The notes under the pieces: model-generated
What the model saw: only the letters and a program-made list of their open reading frames with translations
What the model was told of the DNA's origin: nothing
Databases searched by the model: none
Shown here: piece after piece, positions 60,426 through 64,000 of the stretch
How the letters are laid out: each line of letters opens with the position of its first letter
How positions within the stretch are numbered: position 1 is the stretch's first letter
Position numbers and translations under genes: made by a program
Source: Gnetum montanum
Taxonomy: Eukaryota > Streptophyta > Gnetopsida > Gnetales > Gnetaceae
Length of the DNA stretch: 64,000 nt
Direction of reading: 5' to 3'
NCBI GenBank assembly: GCA_015680685.1
Contig: MNCI01035006.1
Span: 336,324 to 400,323, forward strand

Positions 60426-60687
60426 AACAAATTCTTCATAAGTAGGAAGTGGATCTTCAAAGGTTTGTACCCAAAGACATAGCTCTTAATTCTCCAAAGG
60501 TTTGTGTAAATATGTTTTAAATTTTTATGTTATATATTTGTTTTGTTATTTTTGTTTTATGGTTATATTTTATTTATCATGATTACTAATGGTTTGTATG
60601 TTTTGATGTTCATAGACCTCAGGTAATGGTAATGATAATGTTGGAGATGATATTGTTGATAGTCCTCCTCCTCCTCCTTTGGCTTAG

Positions 60688-61059
60688 TTTTAGCATGCTT
60701 GTTTAGCCTATCATGTTATATTGTTCTTGTTACATTATTAGTCTTCTTGTTATTTTGGATGTCACAACCTTAGAGACTATATTATTTATTTGTTATCTTA
60801 TTGCACTGTGCAACTATGGCTACTATTATATTCTTGTTGTTATTTTCTATTACATAGTATGAATATTGCTATTGTTGTGAACATGTATATAATTTAAAGA
60901 TTTTTTTTATATTTTATATTTTTCTTACACAAAATGCTACTAGTTAACACACTAAGGCTATGAAGCAAAGTTTGAAGATAAAATGAAAATGTGTAAAAGA
61001 AGGCATAATAGGTCATAATGTAAACATAAGAGAGATAAAAGGAAGGGATGCCACAAATT
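60688..61059. other. 3' flank of unit (iii) meeting the F2 tail
   Basis: T-rich sequence without coding content. It may contain the 3' untranslated region of unit (iii) and the distal tail of F2. Confidence 0.5.
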
Positions 61060-62620
61060 TAATCATTTTAGGCCTTGGCAGGCCATTTTTATTTTGGTTT
61101 TATGTTTTTCTATTTTTATGTTATTTTTTAATTTTATGTAGATGCAAGAAAAATAGGGATGAATCAAAATTTGATATGAAAATATAAAGTAAGGCTATGT
61201 AGTAAAATGATAAATATGATGCAATAAGGCAAAAACATGTAAATTAAAATGCAAATATGTAAATAAAAGTTGGAAACAATGCTACAAATTAAAAGGCTAC
61301 CTCATATTTTTAAAGGTTAAGAAGGTGGATGACGTACTCAATCACACAACTATTTTCTAATCTTCAAGAGATTATAAAATGGGTACAATATTTGTTGTAT
61401 GATCTTATACTCTCAATTCCCCTCACTTATAATGTAAATGGGAGCTCTTCCCATGATTTGTTAATGTTCCTAGTGTTGGTAGTCTTGGCTTGATTTATGT
61501 CATTATGGTTCTTAACTTTATTTTTGGTGATACAAGTTTTTTCTTGAAACTCCACCTCAGATCATTGCTCCAAGTTAACATTGTTGATGAATAACAGAAC
61601 TGTGCCATCTCTATGTATGATAATTTTACCTCCCTCATAAGCTAGATGGATCTCTAGATGAATTTGGAAAAACACTACTTGTAATTTAGCAAACCAAGCT
61701 CTCCCTAAGATCAAGTTGAAACCTAGTGTCTCCTCCACCAATAAGAAATTGACGAATTGGGAAATTATTTTCTAGCAAAAAAGCCTAGAAATATGGACCC
61801 CTTTACAATGACCTATGACTTGTTAAAGGACTTAAGGGTAGATGTTGAGATGCCTTGATTGTACTCTACTAAGCCTAAATTCTCCATGATGGAAAAGGAT
61901 ATAATTTTTGTAGCTATCCCATCATTAACATGAACTTGATGTACCTTGTATCAACCAATTTTTATTTTTATGAAGCAAGGAGCTTTCAACACCTTGACAA
62001 CCTATGAGTGAGTCTTTACCTCAATATCATGAAATGTTAAGGTAGTTGACTCCATTTCTTCTCTAGGTGAAGGTGGTATCATTACTGCATGCATGGATTT
62101 CTTATTAGCAAGGATATCTTTACTCATATGAATAGAAGTTAGCATCTTAACAAGCACTTTGTGGTGGGTAGGGGAGACCATAACTAGGTCATACAAGCTC
62201 AAGGAGGTGTTTTTATATTTTAGTGAGATCTTAACCTACTCCATAGTAGTGAAAAACTATTTATCATTGTTGGATGATTTCTCATATTTATTGGCCTCGA
62301 CTTCTTCATTCTATCCAATATTTTGACCTCATGTTCTAGTATTTGTTATTAAGGCTTCTTTTCTTTTTCTTATTTTTGGTTATCCTTCCTAGGTAGCCTC
62401 ATTGGGGCATCTTTGATATTGATATCAATTGGTATTGTTGAAATGGAAGTTGGATTTGGTGGACCTAGTTCCTTCCACACATTTGGTTGTTTGTCGTTTT
62501 TAGTCTTAAGCTTAGAAGCTAGATTTTTGTATTTCTTTGGAGATGAGTTTTTATTATCTAGCTATAAAGAGGCTAAAGAATGAGCTACCATAGTAGGACA
62601 TTAATCAACTTGAGTCATAG
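61060..62620 (-). pseudogene. Tat-like gypsy F2: protease and linker, second copy of F1
   Basis: The minus strand parallels F1 (36480-37900 plus) block by block. MSLYDLVMVSPTHHKVLVKM at 62140-62202 matches SLDLYDLVMIYFVHHKSLVK. HVNDGIATKIISFSIMENLG near 61870-61930 matches HVDDGAMLNVISFPIMECLG, with the catalytic Asp changed to Asn. LILGRAWFAKL near 61690-61720 matches IILGRPWLAKL. The tail CTACATAGCCTTACTTTAT near 61180-61200 matches F1 as well. Gag is cut off at 62627 by a younger insertion. As in F1 no pol follows; the next thing on this side is the end of unit (iii). Confidence 0.78.
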
Positions 62621-62626
62621 GTTTGT

Positions 62627-64000
62627 TAGTGTTGGCGACCGTTTGGGACGCGACCGCCAACGAGTGTCCTCGAACAGGATTTAGGTGCTTGCTGGTCTCT
62701 GGCAACACCAAGGCCCAGATACCTCCAAATAAACTCAGTAGTTAATGTGAGTATGTGTGTGTGCTGTTGCGGCGTGCGGTTGTGAGAAATGTAACGATTG
62801 CGTTGTGTGTAAACTACAAATGACTTACTTTAAAGAGATTCAGCCAACTTTGCCAAGTACTGTGAGTTCTTGAAAATTTCCTATTTTGTTCAACTGCCTA
62901 GTCTACGCGGTCCTTATAATACCTACTTGTAACAAATAAAATTTTGCAAAAACATTTGAGCACAACTCCGCAATCTACTCCTAATTTTCCCCAGAGAAAG
63001 AGATAGTTCCACAAGAAAACTAGAAATAGAGCAAGATTCGATGGAAATAAGCAGAAAAGAAAAGAAAGCAGATTTGTGTAGACCTCAAATATTTAAACAA
63101 GGTAAAATGACACGAGTAAACACTTCGCAATAAAGCTATCCCAAATTCAATATCTACGAATTGTTCAAACTTCCAAGGCTCAAACAAGCAATATCTTCAA
63201 GACAATCCTATTATGCTACCAAAAATTGCTGCGTAAACTACCACGTACGAGACTCCATTTTGACTAGATAATAGATGTCAACGATTGCATTCAAACAGAA
63301 CCTTTAAAAGACTTGACAATTTCTGATTGAAATACCACGAGAATTCACTTTAAAGATAAAAAGAAGCTATTCTGGTCCCATCAAAATACCAAAGATTTTC
63401 TGAACCCTCTCGACTACTGAATTGTTCAACGGCGTGACTACAAACAGAGGCTCTCTTACAACAATCCCAATAGTAGTTCCCACACGTTACACAATAACAA
63501 AATTTACTACTAAAATGCTCTCAAGGCGTTTAAACACAAGTGCTTCTATGGAAAAATTTTAATAGAAATTTATATCGGGCAACAACAATAATAAGAGCAA
63601 TCTAAAAATCCCAAAATTACTTGCCAAGGATGATACTATCTAAACCACTAGCTAAACAATTTAAACAAAACAAAAAATGAAATGCATAACTCACAGGACC
63701 ATGACAAAGAGGCTGAAATCTTTACTCTAGCAAGCCATCTTGCAAGCAATCGTTCACAATTTCTTTACAAAGCTCTTCTCAAGACCTCAAGAATGTCTCC
63801 GAGTGAGAGCCCAAGTGTGATCCCAATGTCTTCTCAAAAGTGTGATGTATGAGACCTCCCAAAAGTCCTAAAAAAATTGAGATTCCTCCCATTTTTCTCT
63901 TTTTCTCCCCTCCTTTGAAGCCTTTTTATAGGGTTCCAAGGTAGGTAGGGAAGTTACATATTTAAAAATATCTCACCTAACTTCTCTCCCAAGTAACTTG
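62627..64000. mobile_element. younger insertion, probably LTR, cut by right edge
   Basis: Composition changes sharply at 62627: CpG-bearing words (GGCGACCG, GGACGCGACCGCC, TTGCGGCGTGCGG) appear and F2 gag similarity ends. The first 29 bases contain TTGGCG at one end and CGCCAA at the other. Bases 62627-62745 resemble 8614-8470 on the minus strand. A good TATA box on the minus strand (CCTATAAAAAGG, near 63922-63934), followed by transcript-like sequence, suggests an LTR on the minus strand starting right of the window. On the minus strand GGTATCTGGGCCTTGG (near 62726-62742) recalls a tRNA-iMet primer-binding site. Orientation and class are therefore not settled. No protein-coding content seen. 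Confidence 0.5.

Larger units (their letters stand above)
54660..60687 (+). pseudogene. unit (iii): intron-containing coding unit of unknown family, interrupted
   Basis: A leader (54660-55200) precedes a first coding block (55200-55643: MATNDSVGYLGLG, then ATYERS and QRKLVIFPSTFLVF) and a second (56359-56636). The largest exon (about 56811-57841) reads MDVLQRLTDVGLYNLFMLPS, FITCVHDYLFVLSINESMFN and LLVIKRDGKWIAYDAFQLSR. Introns with GT..AG ends fit at 57842-57981, 58162-58235, 58374-58487 and 60500-60615, and phase is kept at 58373/58488 and 60499/60616. The exon at 58236-58373 has no stop (CEPPPEASTSTFYSNPWVET). The next, 58488-59163, is coiled-coil-like (LLWKEVIALRK, NNELINKVTSLEDSKE). The last exon ends DDIVDSPPPPPLA and a TAG at 60685. 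An insertion (59164 to about 60425) splits the penultimate exon. It faces F2 on the other strand. The family is not recognised. Confidence 0.62.

Noticed and set aside
1-64000. Host protein-coding gene
   Set aside because: Every reading with a recognisable domain is a retroelement protein. Units (i), (ii) and (iii) are unknown, but their ties to gag-protease or LTR sequence make an ordinary host gene less likely, though not excluded for (iii).

Overview
This window looks like intergenic DNA from a large, repeat-rich plant nuclear genome. A gymnosperm is the likeliest source, but that is inference from very old, CpG-poor, heavily nested LTR retrotransposons and the absence of any recognisable host gene. 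I see no rRNA or tRNA gene, CRISPR array, prokaryotic operon or intact autonomous element. Almost all coding sequence is decayed retroelement protein carrying stop codons and frameshifts.

Layout. (A) 1-3.9 kb: Ty1/copia element, minus strand, running off the left edge. (B) 4.4-8.6 kb: better preserved Ty3/gypsy gag-protease element, minus, with primer-binding site (PBS) and LTR; it contains a 189-base assembly gap. (i) 8.6-12.0 kb: minus-strand ORF of unknown family (globular part plus coiled coil), split by a solo LTR of the B-like family. (D) 12.7-19.0 kb: very decayed gypsy element, minus, with PBS and LTR. (J) 19.85-20.9 kb: copia gag, plus. (K1) 21.0-22.3 kb: LINE endonuclease/RT fragment. 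(C) 22.3-28.95 kb: a complete but dead chromovirus with two LTRs, gag, pol and a chromodomain remnant; its zinc-knuckle segment is inverted. (K2) 29.1-29.8 kb: LINE 3' fragment. 29.85-30.2 kb: microsatellite and 33-bp minisatellite. (E) 30.7-33.0 kb: gypsy LTR-PBS-gag, plus, the same gag lineage as B. 33.0-34.0 kb: solo LTR of family L with tandem arrays. (F1) 34.0-38.0 kb: gag-protease, plus, without pol. (ii) 38.2-42.9 kb: unknown ORF on the minus strand, convergent with F1 and interrupted by another L solo LTR. (H) 43.1-44.7 kb: copia fragment, minus, next to a third L LTR. (G) 46-51 kb: Tat-like gypsy pol, minus, followed by a convergent ORF tail. 51.2-53.9 kb: two degenerate tandem arrays, the second with a period near 191 bp. 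(iii) 54.7-60.7 kb: intron-containing decayed coding unit, plus, homologous at its 5' end to (ii) and broken by an LTR-like insertion. (F2) 61.1-62.6 kb: second copy of F1, minus. 62.63-64 kb: a younger, CpG-richer insertion running off the right edge.

The main pattern worth pursuing is that F1+(ii) and F2+(iii) are two copies, in opposite orientation, of one arrangement: gag-protease on one strand facing an intron-bearing unknown ORF on the other, with no pol between them. G shows that a pol-bearing relative has the same convergent tail. This suggests a Tat-related retroelement family with a long, spliced antisense ORF and non-autonomous pol-less derivatives. A second pattern is that most LTRs here carry family-specific palindromes or minisatellites just upstream of the TATA box. 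All similarity statements were made by eye; no alignment or database search was run.
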